Source: Ruminococcus sp. (GTDB lineage Bacteria > Bacillota > Clostridia > Oscillospirales > Ruminococcaceae). From it: a stretch of 64,000 nucleotides of DNA. The notes under the pieces were generated by a model, which had not been told where the DNA came from, did not search any database, and saw only the letters and a list, made by a program, of their open reading frames with translations. How positions within the stretch are numbered: the first letter of the stretch is position 1; each line of letters begins with the position of its first letter. Positions 37,294 to 46,470 of the stretch are shown piece after piece. Where the stretch lies: the NCBI GenBank assembly GCA_016288815.1, contig JAEELF010000001.1, positions 1 through 64,000 of the forward strand. The letters are read 5' to 3'. Position numbers and translations under genes: made by a program.

Positions 37294-38031
37294 CTATACG
37301 AAGATGAACTCGCTGCTCGCGTAGCCGATGATGTTGTTGTAGCTCACTACGTACCAGTCGCCTGTCTCGCCGTTTATCATGACATTGGTACCGTCCGGAA
37401 TAGACCCGATAACAGTCCCGCTGAGCGAGGGATAGCTGCGTATCCTCAGATTTGAGCCATCAGTAACAACAGTTCCCCAGCGTATAGCAGAGGGCTCCAC
37501 GAGCGGTATGCCAAAATAGTCGCAGAGGGACTGCACGATGTTCTGCGCGATAGTTTCAAGGTTGTTTTTCAGCCACGCCTCATCAGCGTAGTTGTCGTGA
37601 TAACCGAGCTCACATAGCACAGCTACCGCCTTTGTACGCAGTACCTCTCCGAGCGTGGAAGTCGGGACAGCTCGCACCTTGTCCGGCAGGGGATAGATAC
37701 TTTTCAAGTTATTGGCGATAGTATTCGCGAGCAGCTCGCTGTCGTAGCTTGACGGCGCATAGTATATGTCGATGCCGCGAAGTCGTCCGGTAAGGGACTC
37801 AGGTGCGGCATTTGAATGCAGCGCAAGGTGGACATCGTAGCTGCCCGCATTTGAATCCTTGATCGCACCGTTGACGTTTCTTGTGGGATCGTTGCGGACC
37901 CAGCTTATACCGCTCGCACGCAGATACGGCTCGATACGGTCAGCGAGCAGGTTCATATACAGCTCCTCGTTCCCGCTGGAGGCATAGGGATTCCACTCCT
38001 GGGTAGAGGGGCTCAAAAATATCTTTGGCAT
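37294..38031 (-). CDS. N-acetylmuramoyl-L-alanine amidase-like protein with SH3 domain
   Basis: FLSPSTQEWNPYASSGNEE, VHLALHSNAAP, VLCELGYHDN; SH3 TDGSNLRIRSYPSLSGTVIGSIPDGTNV; no signal peptide seen. Confidence 0.85.
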   Translation of the reverse strand: MPKIFLSPSTQEWNPYASSGNEELYMNLLADRIEPYLRASGISWVRNDPTRNVNGAIKDSNAGSYDVHLALHSNAAPESLTGRLRGIDIYYAPSSYDSELLANTIANNLKSIYPLPDKVRAVPTSTLGEVLRTKAVAVLCELGYHDNYADEAWLKNNLETIAQNIVQSLCDYFGIPLVEPSAIRWGTVVTDGSNLRIRSYPSLSGTVIGSIPDGTNVMINGETGDWYVVSYNNIIGYASSEFIFV

Positions 38032-38092
38032 AGGACACTTCCTTTCTTGGGATCGAGAAAACATTCTCACAGTATCCTATGCCGAAAAAGCG

Positions 38093-39277
38093 TTATTTGT
38101 TACTTAAGAGCCCGTCGAAGACTATCCTGTCGAGCTGTTCCGCCTGCCAGGTAGTACCCCCGCCGGCTATCTGCGTAAAGAACAGGACGACTATACCGCT
38201 GTCCGGCTCGGCGCAGAAGTACGTCCCCGTCCAGCCGTCCCAGCCGAACTCACCGTTCGCAGTCTTTATCTGCGCGATCTTCTCATCGGTCATGATGCGC
38301 ATGAGGCAGGCATAATTGTACCCGTCGAGCCTGTCCCAGAGCCCCTCTGCCTGTTTGCCGCTTAGCTTGGGAGCGGTCATATACCGGAACGCCTCTCCGC
38401 TCATTATCCTTACTCCGTCAAACTCACCGCCATTGCAGAGCATTCGCGCGAACTTGGAGTAATCCTCAATAGTGGAGACAAGTCCCGCACCGCCTGATTC
38501 AAACGCCGGGGGAGCGGTGTAATCTGTCAGCCCGAGGTAATTATTCCTGTCGCGGACAAAACCACCGTCCTCCCAGCGGTAAAGCGCCGCAAACCTGTCC
38601 CGCTTTTCCGCCGGGACATAAAACCCTGTGTCGTGCATTCCGAGCGGGTCGAATATGTATTTTTTCAGGAACTCACTGAGCTTCATTCCCGAGACACGCT
38701 CAACGATACCCCCGAGGATATCAGCAGAGATACCGTAATCCCACTTCTCGCCGGGTTCCCACATCAGAGGTATCTGAGCCGCGCGTTTTGTGAATTCCTC
38801 GGTGGTGAACTCGTTTGTTCTGGAATCGCGGTCGTGTTCAACTTCATCGAAAAGCCTTGCCGCAGCACGTACTGGCTCGCACCAGTTGTGTGCGTAGGGG
38901 ATACCAGAGGTCATCGTCAGCAGGTGTGAGATGAGCAGGGGACGTGTGCAGTCTGCGAGGGTATCCTCGCCGTCAGGGTGGTATTCAGCAACGTACCGGA
39001 GGTTCTTGTACTCAGGAAAGAACTGTGAGACCTCGTCCTCCGGGGAGAGCTTCCCCATGTCCATGAGTATCATGACTGCCGCGGCAGTGACAGGCTTGGT
39101 AAGCGAAAACAGCCGGCAGATCGTGTCGCGCCTCATCGTCAAGCCATTTTCGCGGTCGGCGAGCCCTGAAAAGCACGAGCAGAGCTCTTTCCCCTCCTTG
39201 AAAACAAGGCAGCCCGCGCCTACGAGCGCCCCGCTGTCCACGCTTCCGCCCAGAAGCTCTGAGATATTATTCTCCAT
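38093..39277 (-). CDS. Beta-lactamase family serine hydrolase
   Basis: RLFSLTKPVTAAAVMILMDMGKLSPEDEV (SxxK); WDYGISADILGGIVE (YxI/S). Confidence 0.9.
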   Translation of the reverse strand: MENNISELLGGSVDSGALVGAGCLVFKEGKELCSCFSGLADRENGLTMRRDTICRLFSLTKPVTAAAVMILMDMGKLSPEDEVSQFFPEYKNLRYVAEYHPDGEDTLADCTRPLLISHLLTMTSGIPYAHNWCEPVRAAARLFDEVEHDRDSRTNEFTTEEFTKRAAQIPLMWEPGEKWDYGISADILGGIVERVSGMKLSEFLKKYIFDPLGMHDTGFYVPAEKRDRFAALYRWEDGGFVRDRNNYLGLTDYTAPPAFESGGAGLVSTIEDYSKFARMLCNGGEFDGVRIMSGEAFRYMTAPKLSGKQAEGLWDRLDGYNYACLMRIMTDEKIAQIKTANGEFGWDGWTGTYFCAEPDSGIVVLFFTQIAGGGTTWQAEQLDRIVFDGLLSNK

Positions 39278-39326
39278 AGGGTCATTCTCCTTAATTTAAA
39301 TAAAAAATAAAATTATAGCGCCGGTA

Positions 39327-39355
39327 TTGATTTTCATTATTTAAAGTGTTATACT
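39327..39355 (+). promoter_or_regulatory. Promoter of prephenate dehydrogenase gene
   Basis: TTGATT-17 nt-TATACT. Confidence 0.6.
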
Positions 39356-39368
39356 TTAAATAATGAAA
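39332..39368. repeat. Perfect 16-bp inverted repeat with 5-nt spacer (candidate operator)
   Basis: TTTCATTATTTAAAGT-GTTAT-ACTTTAAATAATGAAA. Confidence 0.85.
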
Positions 39369-39388
39369 GATTGAAAGGAACCATGCAT

Positions 39389-40240
39389 ATGAACATTCTC
39401 GTTGTCGGACTCGGACTCATCGGCGGCTCGCTGTGCAAGGCGCTGAAAAAATACACCTACCACACGGTCTATGGCTCGAACCGCAGCCCGGAGGTCGAGG
39501 AAGCCGCAATGCGCGACATCGCTATCGACTACCGCTTTGAGGGCGATTTCAGCGATATCGACCTCGTCGTCATCTCACTGTACCCTGAGGGAACTGAGAA
39601 ATACTTCACCGAAAACGCTCCCAAGATGAAGAAGGGCACGCTCGTCACCGACGTCTGTGGAATCAAGGGAGTTTTTGCTGCAAGAATGCGTAAAATAGCC
39701 GAGGACAACGGTCTGCGCTACGTCGGCATACACCCCATGGCTGGCAAGGAATTCGGCGGCTACCAGAACAGCACCCCCGACCTCTTCCAGCGTGCGAATT
39801 TCGTCGTCACCGCTTTTCAGAACGACCGCGAGGAAGACGTCAGGACCCTTGAATCGCTCTCTAAGGAGGTCGGCGCAGGAAAGGTCGTTATCACCTCGCC
39901 CGAGAATCACGACAAGATGATCGCTTACACCTCGCAGCTCGCGCATATCGTTTCCAGCGCCTATGTCAAGAGCCCCGAGATAAAGCTTGAATGCGGCTTC
40001 AGCGGCGGCAGCTTCCAAGATATGACCCGCGTCGCCACGATGAACGAAAAGATGTGGACAGACCTCTTCCTCCAGAACAGGGACAATCTCCTGTTCGAGC
40101 TCGACACTCTCATTCAGAATCTTCTCGAATACCGCAACGCGCTCGATGCCGGCAGCGAGGAGGAGCTCCTCCGTCTTATCGCGGACGGCAGAAAGATGAA
40201 GGAGGACAATCTCCGCCACAGAGTCGGTCAGCCCAACTGA
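39389..40240 (+). CDS. Prephenate dehydrogenase
   Basis: MNILVVGLGLIGGSLCKAL; VTDVCGIKG; GIHPMAGKEFGGY; TSQLAHIVSSA; ATG at 39383 also possible. Confidence 0.88.
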   Translation: MNILVVGLGLIGGSLCKALKKYTYHTVYGSNRSPEVEEAAMRDIAIDYRFEGDFSDIDLVVISLYPEGTEKYFTENAPKMKKGTLVTDVCGIKGVFAARMRKIAEDNGLRYVGIHPMAGKEFGGYQNSTPDLFQRANFVVTAFQNDREEDVRTLESLSKEVGAGKVVITSPENHDKMIAYTSQLAHIVSSAYVKSPEIKLECGFSGGSFQDMTRVATMNEKMWTDLFLQNRDNLLFELDTLIQNLLEYRNALDAGSEEELLRLIADGRKMKEDNLRHRVGQPN

Positions 40241-41181
40241 TATTTCTTCTCGAAATCCGGCTTCGGAGCGTCTATCCGAAGCTCATTCAGGTAGTGCAGG
40301 GGAGAATCCTCCGGCAGCTCAAATGCGAGCGAATACGCGCAGAGCGCCTGCCGGAACACTCCGAACCGCTTGTTTGCCGCGACGTCGCCGTACTTTCCGT
40401 CCCCGAGGACAGGCAGCCCGACGTGCGAAAGGTGCGCTCTTATCTGGTGAGTACGCCCGGTATATAGTCTTACTTCCAGCAGCGAAAGCCCGCCTTTCGA
40501 CGCAAGCACGCGGTATCCGGTCTTTATGGGCTTGAAGTCTTCAGCCGGTTCATCGAGTATCCTCACGGTGTTCCTTGACTCGTCCTTTTTGTGATATGCC
40601 GTCAGCACCGCAGAGTTCTGCTTCGGAACGCCTACCGCGATACAATGATATATCTTATGCATATCGCCGTTTCTTATCGCCGAGTTCAGCTCGCGCAGGG
40701 AAGCGGCGTTTTTCGAAGCGGTGACGAGCCCGCAGGTGTTGCGGTCGAGTCTGCTGCACAGAGCTGGCGCGAACGAGCTCTCCTCGTCGGGGACGTACTC
40801 GTGCTTTTTATAGAGGTACAGCTTTATACGGTTTATCAGTGTATCGGCTGAGGCCTCACCGTTGGAGTGTGAATCCAGCCCTACAGGCTTGTTCACCACG
40901 ATGATATCCTCATTCTCGAAGACTATCTCCAGCTCCTCCCCGGCGCCGAGGAAGCTCATATCGTGCTTTTTCTCCGCAGCGACTTCGTCCTTGACGTAGA
41001 CCGTCACGATATCACCGACTTCAAGCCGCGTGGAGATATCGCAGCGCTTGCCGTTGATCTTGATATCCTTCTTGCGTATGAGCCTGTACATCATACTTTT
41101 CGGCAGCTCAGGCATGGCTTTTGAGATGAATTTATCCAGTCTCTGACCCTGATCGTTCTCATTTATCTCGAATTTTTTCAT
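40228..41181 (-). CDS. RluA-family pseudouridine synthase with S4 domain
   Basis: S4-like N-terminus; SRLDRNTCGLVTASK; GRTHQIRAHLSHVGLPVLGDGKYG. Confidence 0.93.
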   Translation of the reverse strand: MKKFEINENDQGQRLDKFISKAMPELPKSMMYRLIRKKDIKINGKRCDISTRLEVGDIVTVYVKDEVAAEKKHDMSFLGAGEELEIVFENEDIIVVNKPVGLDSHSNGEASADTLINRIKLYLYKKHEYVPDEESSFAPALCSRLDRNTCGLVTASKNAASLRELNSAIRNGDMHKIYHCIAVGVPKQNSAVLTAYHKKDESRNTVRILDEPAEDFKPIKTGYRVLASKGGLSLLEVRLYTGRTHQIRAHLSHVGLPVLGDGKYGDVAANKRFGVFRQALCAYSLAFELPEDSPLHYLNELRIDAPKPDFEKKYQLG

Positions 41182-41294
41182 CTTAACGCTCCGTTCGGTA
41201 TTGGCGATGTATGTAAATTATACAAATTGGAATCATCATTTTCACGAAAATTAACAAAACAAGTGTTTTTTATCGACTTTTTTCGTAATAATGG

Positions 41295-41323
41295 TTGAAA
41301 TCCGGAAAAAGCTGTGTTATAAT
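41295..41323 (+). promoter_or_regulatory. Promoter of tandem GH25 gene
   Basis: TTGAAA-17 nt-TATAAT. Confidence 0.7.
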
Positions 41324-41399
41324 TTACAAAAAGGTTACATATTGTACAGACCTGGGGGACAGGTCTCTTATTATCTTAGAAGATAAGGAGTGTTGTGCC

Positions 41400-43049
41400 A
41401 TGAAGCATTTTTCGAGATTTCTCTCGGCAGTAATTTCATGCGCTATAGCCGGATCGGGGATAATTCCGGCGTCAGTTACAGCTGCAAGTGCTGCGGTCGC
41501 TGACGATACTTCCTCACCTATAGTATATGATACCACAGAAACAGAAGAAAGTAAAGCACCTGAAGCTGAAGTACCCGCAGCGGAGACTCCAGCTGTAACA
41601 ACTGTTGCCGTACAGGCTAAGTCTCCCGAGGTGACGACCACAGAGGTGCCTTATAACGTTTTTGACATCTATAACGCTCATCAGGGCTTTATAGCTCAGA
41701 CAACCACCGAGCCAGCGGCACCTCCTGTCATCAGCCTTGACCGTGAATCCTTCGGCATCGACGTTTCACAGTGGCAGGCTGACATCGACTGGAAGGCTGT
41801 CAAGGACAGCGGTGTGGAGTTCGCGATAATCAGAGCCGGCTACGGAAAGATGTCGTATCAGGAGGATCCTAAGTTCGATACGAATATGCAGCAGGCTCAG
41901 GCTCAGGGCATCGCCTGCGGTACATACTGGTACAGCTATGCGACTACAGTCGAGGACGCCTACACAGAAGCAATGACCTGCTACGAGGTCATCAAGGACT
42001 ACGACTTCACATATCCTGTGTACTTTGATATCGAGGACTCCTGCCAGAGCCGTCTTACCACAGCTGAGGTATCGGCAATAATCGAGACCTTCTGTTCGAC
42101 TCTTCAGGACAAGGGCTACTATGTCGGTATATACAGCTATGCTAACTTCCTCACGACCCGTGTTTTCGAGAACGTTCTTGACAAATACGACGTTTGGGTA
42201 GCGCATTTCAACGTTGATAAGCCGGCGTACAGCCGCGACTACAAGATGTGGCAGTACACGAGTACAGGTCACGTCAACGGCATAAACGGCAATATCGACC
42301 TCGACCACTGCTACTATAACTATCCGTACATCATATCTCCCGATACATATGTAGAGCCCCAGACCACTGCACCGCAGGGCGGCACTACCGTTACCACTAC
42401 AACGACCACAACAGCCGCTGTTTCTACGACTCAGTACATCAAGCACGGCGTGGACGTTTCCGAGTGGAACGGCAATATCGACTGGAGCGGCGTAAAGGGA
42501 GTTGACTTTGCAGTTATCCGCGCAGGCTATGGAAGATACGCTTTCCAGAAGGACAAGTGCTTCGAGCAGAACATTGCCGGCGTAAAGGCTGCGGGTATCC
42601 CATGCGGAGTATACTGGTACAGCTACGCAGATTCTCCCGAGGACGCAGTCCTTGAAGCTGAGACGTGCTATTCGATAATCAAGGATTATCAGTTCGAGTA
42701 TCCGGTGTTCTACAACATCGAGGACCCGATGTACGCAAACTACACCCGCGAGCAGATCACGGCGATAACTGACGCATTCTGCTCAACAATGCAAAGTAAG
42801 GGTTATTACGTTTCGATACAGACCTACGCGAACTTCCTGAAGAACAGTCTTGACGATTCTGTGAAGAACAAGTTTGACGTATGGGTAGCGCATTTCGGTG
42901 TCAGCTCGCCTGCATACACAGGAAACTACGGAATGTGGAAGTACACGAACAGCGCGTCTGTTTACGGTATCAGCGGAAACGTCAATGCAAGCTACAGCTA
43001 CCTTGACTACCCGACAATAATGAAAGAAAAACACCTGAACGGCTTTTGA
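41400..43049 (+). CDS. Secreted protein with two tandem GH25 (lysozyme) domains
   Basis: Signal peptide; FGIDVSQWQADIDWKAVKDSGVEFAIIRAGYG and HGVDVSEWNGNIDWSGVKGVDFAVIRAGYG joined by Thr-rich linker. Confidence 0.92.
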   Translation: MKHFSRFLSAVISCAIAGSGIIPASVTAASAAVADDTSSPIVYDTTETEESKAPEAEVPAAETPAVTTVAVQAKSPEVTTTEVPYNVFDIYNAHQGFIAQTTTEPAAPPVISLDRESFGIDVSQWQADIDWKAVKDSGVEFAIIRAGYGKMSYQEDPKFDTNMQQAQAQGIACGTYWYSYATTVEDAYTEAMTCYEVIKDYDFTYPVYFDIEDSCQSRLTTAEVSAIIETFCSTLQDKGYYVGIYSYANFLTTRVFENVLDKYDVWVAHFNVDKPAYSRDYKMWQYTSTGHVNGINGNIDLDHCYYNYPYIISPDTYVEPQTTAPQGGTTVTTTTTTTAAVSTTQYIKHGVDVSEWNGNIDWSGVKGVDFAVIRAGYGRYAFQKDKCFEQNIAGVKAAGIPCGVYWYSYADSPEDAVLEAETCYSIIKDYQFEYPVFYNIEDPMYANYTREQITAITDAFCSTMQSKGYYVSIQTYANFLKNSLDDSVKNKFDVWVAHFGVSSPAYTGNYGMWKYTNSASVYGISGNVNASYSYLDYPTIMKEKHLNGF

Positions 43050-43128
43050 TCCAATCGACGGGGCTGCTGCACTAAAATGCGGCAGTCCCTATTTTGGGTT
43101 ATGGAAATGATGATACGAGGTAACGATA

Positions 43129-46100
43129 ATGGTTGAATTCATCACAGGACCTGCCGGAAGCGGGAAGACAACACTGCTGCTCGAACGGATCAGCGCAGGC
43201 GAACCGGCAAAGCAGATAGTACTTGTTCCTGAGCAGTACTCCTACGAATTTGATAAAACGCTGTACAGCCGTATAGGTGCAGCGAGGTTCAATGAAATGC
43301 TCTCACTCAGCTTCACGAGCCTTGCAAGGCACCTTTTCCAGCTCTACGGTGACCCCGACCGCCGCAGCGAGTACGCAGATGAGCTTGCGCGCATGATAAT
43401 GATATATCAGGCGATAAACGCAGTACGCAGGTCTCCGGAGCAGCTCAAATATTTTCGCCGACAGAGCGACCAGAGCGGATTTGCCGAGGAGGTGCTGAAG
43501 CTCATCAGCGACATGAAGCGTTCAGGCATCGAGCCACATGACCTCACTGACAAGTCAGTTTTCTTCGAGCGCCGCCTCATGGACAAGACCAACGACATCG
43601 CCGCGATATATGACGAATACGAGCGCCTGATGACAGAATACGGCTTCAAGGATCACCTCGACAACATCAGGGAAGCCGCGAAGGTCGCTGATATTCAGCG
43701 TTATTTCCGGGGAAAGGATATTTACCTCGACTCCTTCGAGAGCTTCACCGGCGACCAGATTGGAATGCTCAGCCTGATGATAGCAGAGGCTGATAACGTC
43801 TATATCACGCTCTGTACGGACAATGTCGCAGCGGGGGAGTTCACCCTGTTTGAGACCGTGAACGGAACGTACCGCAAGCTCGTCCAGATATGCCGCGACT
43901 GCGGTGCGCCGACCAAGATAACAGAGTGCCGGGAGAGCTATCGCTTCAGACACCCTGAGCTTGCGTATCTCAGCTCGCATATCCTGCGCAACACTCGCCC
44001 GGACGCCTCCAGCGCGCCCGCGCCTGAGAATATCCGCATACATGAAGCCCGCGATATGTACAGCGAGACCGAGTTCATATGCGCGACCATAAAGCGCCTC
44101 ATCTACGAGGACAAGTCGCTGAGATTCCGCGATATAGCGGTCATCTCCAACAGTATCGACCAGTACAGTGACGTCCTGAGAGCCGCATTTTCGCGCTATG
44201 ACATACCATTTTTTCTCAGTGTGAAGCGCGCTGTGACGCACACCTCGATAATGGTGTTCTTCACCTCTCTTCTTGACATTATCACAGCGCGCAAGCTCCG
44301 CACGGAGCAGATCTTCCGGATGCTAAAATGCGGCGTCACCGACATCTCCGTCACGGACATCTCCCTCCTCGAGAATTATTGCTATAAATGGGGGATAGAC
44401 GGCGATATGTGGCGCAGCAGCTTCACTGCGCCCGACACCGACCTCGAAAAGCTCGAGAAGCTCCGCACGGACTACATCGTCCCGTTTCTCGACCTCAAAA
44501 AGAAGCTCGCTCGCAGCCAGAGAGCTTCACAGGTCTGCGAGCAGCTATACACCTACCTCAGAACGTGCAGCGCCGAGAAAAATGTCTGCCGGATCATGAC
44601 TGACCTTATTCGCAGCGACCGCGATCACGACGCTGCGGAGCTCAAAAGGCTCTGGGGCTGCCTGATAGACATTCTCGACAGTATAGCCGATACGCTCGGC
44701 GATCGCGAGATATCGCTTTCCGAGATATCACGCATGATAAAGTCGATGATAGGCAGGATAGAGTACTCCGTTCCGCCGCAGACACTCGATTCAGTCATAG
44801 CTGCGCCCGCTCTAACAGCGAGACTGAACGCACCGAAGGTCGTATTCGTAATAGGTGTTACAGACGGCGATTTCCCGGCGCGGGTAACCATTCATGGTCT
44901 GTTCTCGGAATCCGACAAGCAGAAGCTCTGCGACAAGGGAATAGAGCTGTCCCGCCCATTGTCAGATCTCATCGCAGCTCAGCGTCTTGTGGTCTACAAG
45001 TCACTTTCAGCGGCTTCCGAAAAGCTGTTTCTGACCTACCCGCTGTCAGACTTGTCCGGTGAGGCGAAGTATCCTTCGCAGATAGTGAGCGCAGTCAGGA
45101 GGATGTTCGGCAGTCCCGATATCTTCACGACCGACGACTCTCTGCCCCCTGACTATTACTCCGTGACCTTCCATTCCGCATTCTACCACTATATGCAGGA
45201 CAGCACTCGTCGCGACAGCATCATGGCGACTCTCAGGAAGTTGCTCATGAGCGAGCCTGAGTACAGCCGTCGGCTTGCCTATGTCTACACCCGCTCCGAC
45301 AACTCCCGCAGCTACAGGATAGACACCGAAGTAATGGAAAAGCTCAGGAGCTTCACGCCTCTCCAGCTTACGTCAACGGGTCTGGAGGAGTACGACACCT
45401 GCCACTTCAAGTTCTTCTGCGATAAATGCATGAATCTGCGCAAATGCGAGAAGATAGACCTCGATCCGCGCCTTGCGGGAGAGCTCACGCACGAGTGCTT
45501 CTACGGGATACTATCTTCGCGGTCGAAGAACGAGTTCATCAATATGTCCTACGACGACCTCCGCAGCGAGATACAGTTGCGTGCGGAAAAATACAAGGAG
45601 ACGAAGTTAGCCGGAGATTTCGGCAAATCTCCGCGCTTTGACCTTATTTTCAACAAGCTCACGGAACGCCTTTCGGGAGTTTTCCTCCACGCACAGCAGG
45701 AGCTCATGGCAACGAGCTTCACGCCCCGAGCCTTCGAGCTCAACACCCGCGAGAGCCACCCAGTATCACTCAGCTTTGGAAACGGACGCTCACTGTCCTT
45801 CGGCGGTGTCATCGACAGAGTCGATACCTGCCGCATAAACGGCACAGACCACGTCCGTATCATCGACTACAAGAGCCGAAAAAAGCAGATAGACGCCTTC
45901 AATCTTGCGACGGGAACGAACCTGCAAATGCTCCTGTACCTGTTCTCTGTGACCGAGCCCGGCGGCTTGTTCGAGGGCCATGTCCCAGCTGGAGTATTGT
46001 ATTCACCGGTGCAGATATCGAGCGTCAAGGCTGACGATTCACGAACCGATACCCTCAACAGCAAGCTGATCGACGCGAGTCTGAAAACAGACGGTCTCAT

Positions 46101-46470
46101 CATCGACGACCCAGACGTGCTCGAGGCTATGGAGTGCGGTGTTTCGGGGAATTATATCCCCGCAAAGCTGACTTCGGCCGGCTCGCTCAGTAAGGGCTCG
46201 AGCTGCATTTCCTCAGAAGCTATGTCCCTTCTGAAGGATTACACCTATGGCAAGCTCACGGAAATGGCGGACTCCCTACTGAGCGGAAACGCCGAGGCAG
46301 TTCCGCTTTACAGCAAAGACGGACTTCCATGCGATCTTTGTGATTACATCAATATATGCGATAATTCGCGGAAGGAACGCTTCCGCACGGCAGACGCCGA
46401 GGCTCTTGCAGAGGCGGAGCGTCTGCTTGGGATAACGTCAGAAAAGGAGGACAGCAATGGCTTGGACTGA
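43129..46470 (+). CDS. addB: ATP-dependent nuclease subunit B
   Basis: GPAGSGKTTLLLERI; PEQYSYEFDKTL; C-terminal Fe-S-type CDLCDYINIC. Confidence 0.9.
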   Translation: MVEFITGPAGSGKTTLLLERISAGEPAKQIVLVPEQYSYEFDKTLYSRIGAARFNEMLSLSFTSLARHLFQLYGDPDRRSEYADELARMIMIYQAINAVRRSPEQLKYFRRQSDQSGFAEEVLKLISDMKRSGIEPHDLTDKSVFFERRLMDKTNDIAAIYDEYERLMTEYGFKDHLDNIREAAKVADIQRYFRGKDIYLDSFESFTGDQIGMLSLMIAEADNVYITLCTDNVAAGEFTLFETVNGTYRKLVQICRDCGAPTKITECRESYRFRHPELAYLSSHILRNTRPDASSAPAPENIRIHEARDMYSETEFICATIKRLIYEDKSLRFRDIAVISNSIDQYSDVLRAAFSRYDIPFFLSVKRAVTHTSIMVFFTSLLDIITARKLRTEQIFRMLKCGVTDISVTDISLLENYCYKWGIDGDMWRSSFTAPDTDLEKLEKLRTDYIVPFLDLKKKLARSQRASQVCEQLYTYLRTCSAEKNVCRIMTDLIRSDRDHDAAELKRLWGCLIDILDSIADTLGDREISLSEISRMIKSMIGRIEYSVPPQTLDSVIAAPALTARLNAPKVVFVIGVTDGDFPARVTIHGLFSESDKQKLCDKGIELSRPLSDLIAAQRLVVYKSLSAASEKLFLTYPLSDLSGEAKYPSQIVSAVRRMFGSPDIFTTDDSLPPDYYSVTFHSAFYHYMQDSTRRDSIMATLRKLLMSEPEYSRRLAYVYTRSDNSRSYRIDTEVMEKLRSFTPLQLTSTGLEEYDTCHFKFFCDKCMNLRKCEKIDLDPRLAGELTHECFYGILSSRSKNEFINMSYDDLRSEIQLRAEKYKETKLAGDFGKSPRFDLIFNKLTERLSGVFLHAQQELMATSFTPRAFELNTRESHPVSLSFGNGRSLSFGGVIDRVDTCRINGTDHVRIIDYKSRKKQIDAFNLATGTNLQMLLYLFSVTEPGGLFEGHVPAGVLYSPVQISSVKADDSRTDTLNSKLIDASLKTDGLIIDDPDVLEAMECGVSGNYIPAKLTSAGSLSKGSSCISSEAMSLLKDYTYGKLTEMADSLLSGNAEAVPLYSKDGLPCDLCDYINICDNSRKERFRTADAEALAEAERLLGITSEKEDSNGLD

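Noticed and set aside
38093-39277. Acquired beta-lactamase resistance gene
   Set aside because: Serine-hydrolase/esterase-type SLTK family without signal peptide or mobile context; not evidence of resistance
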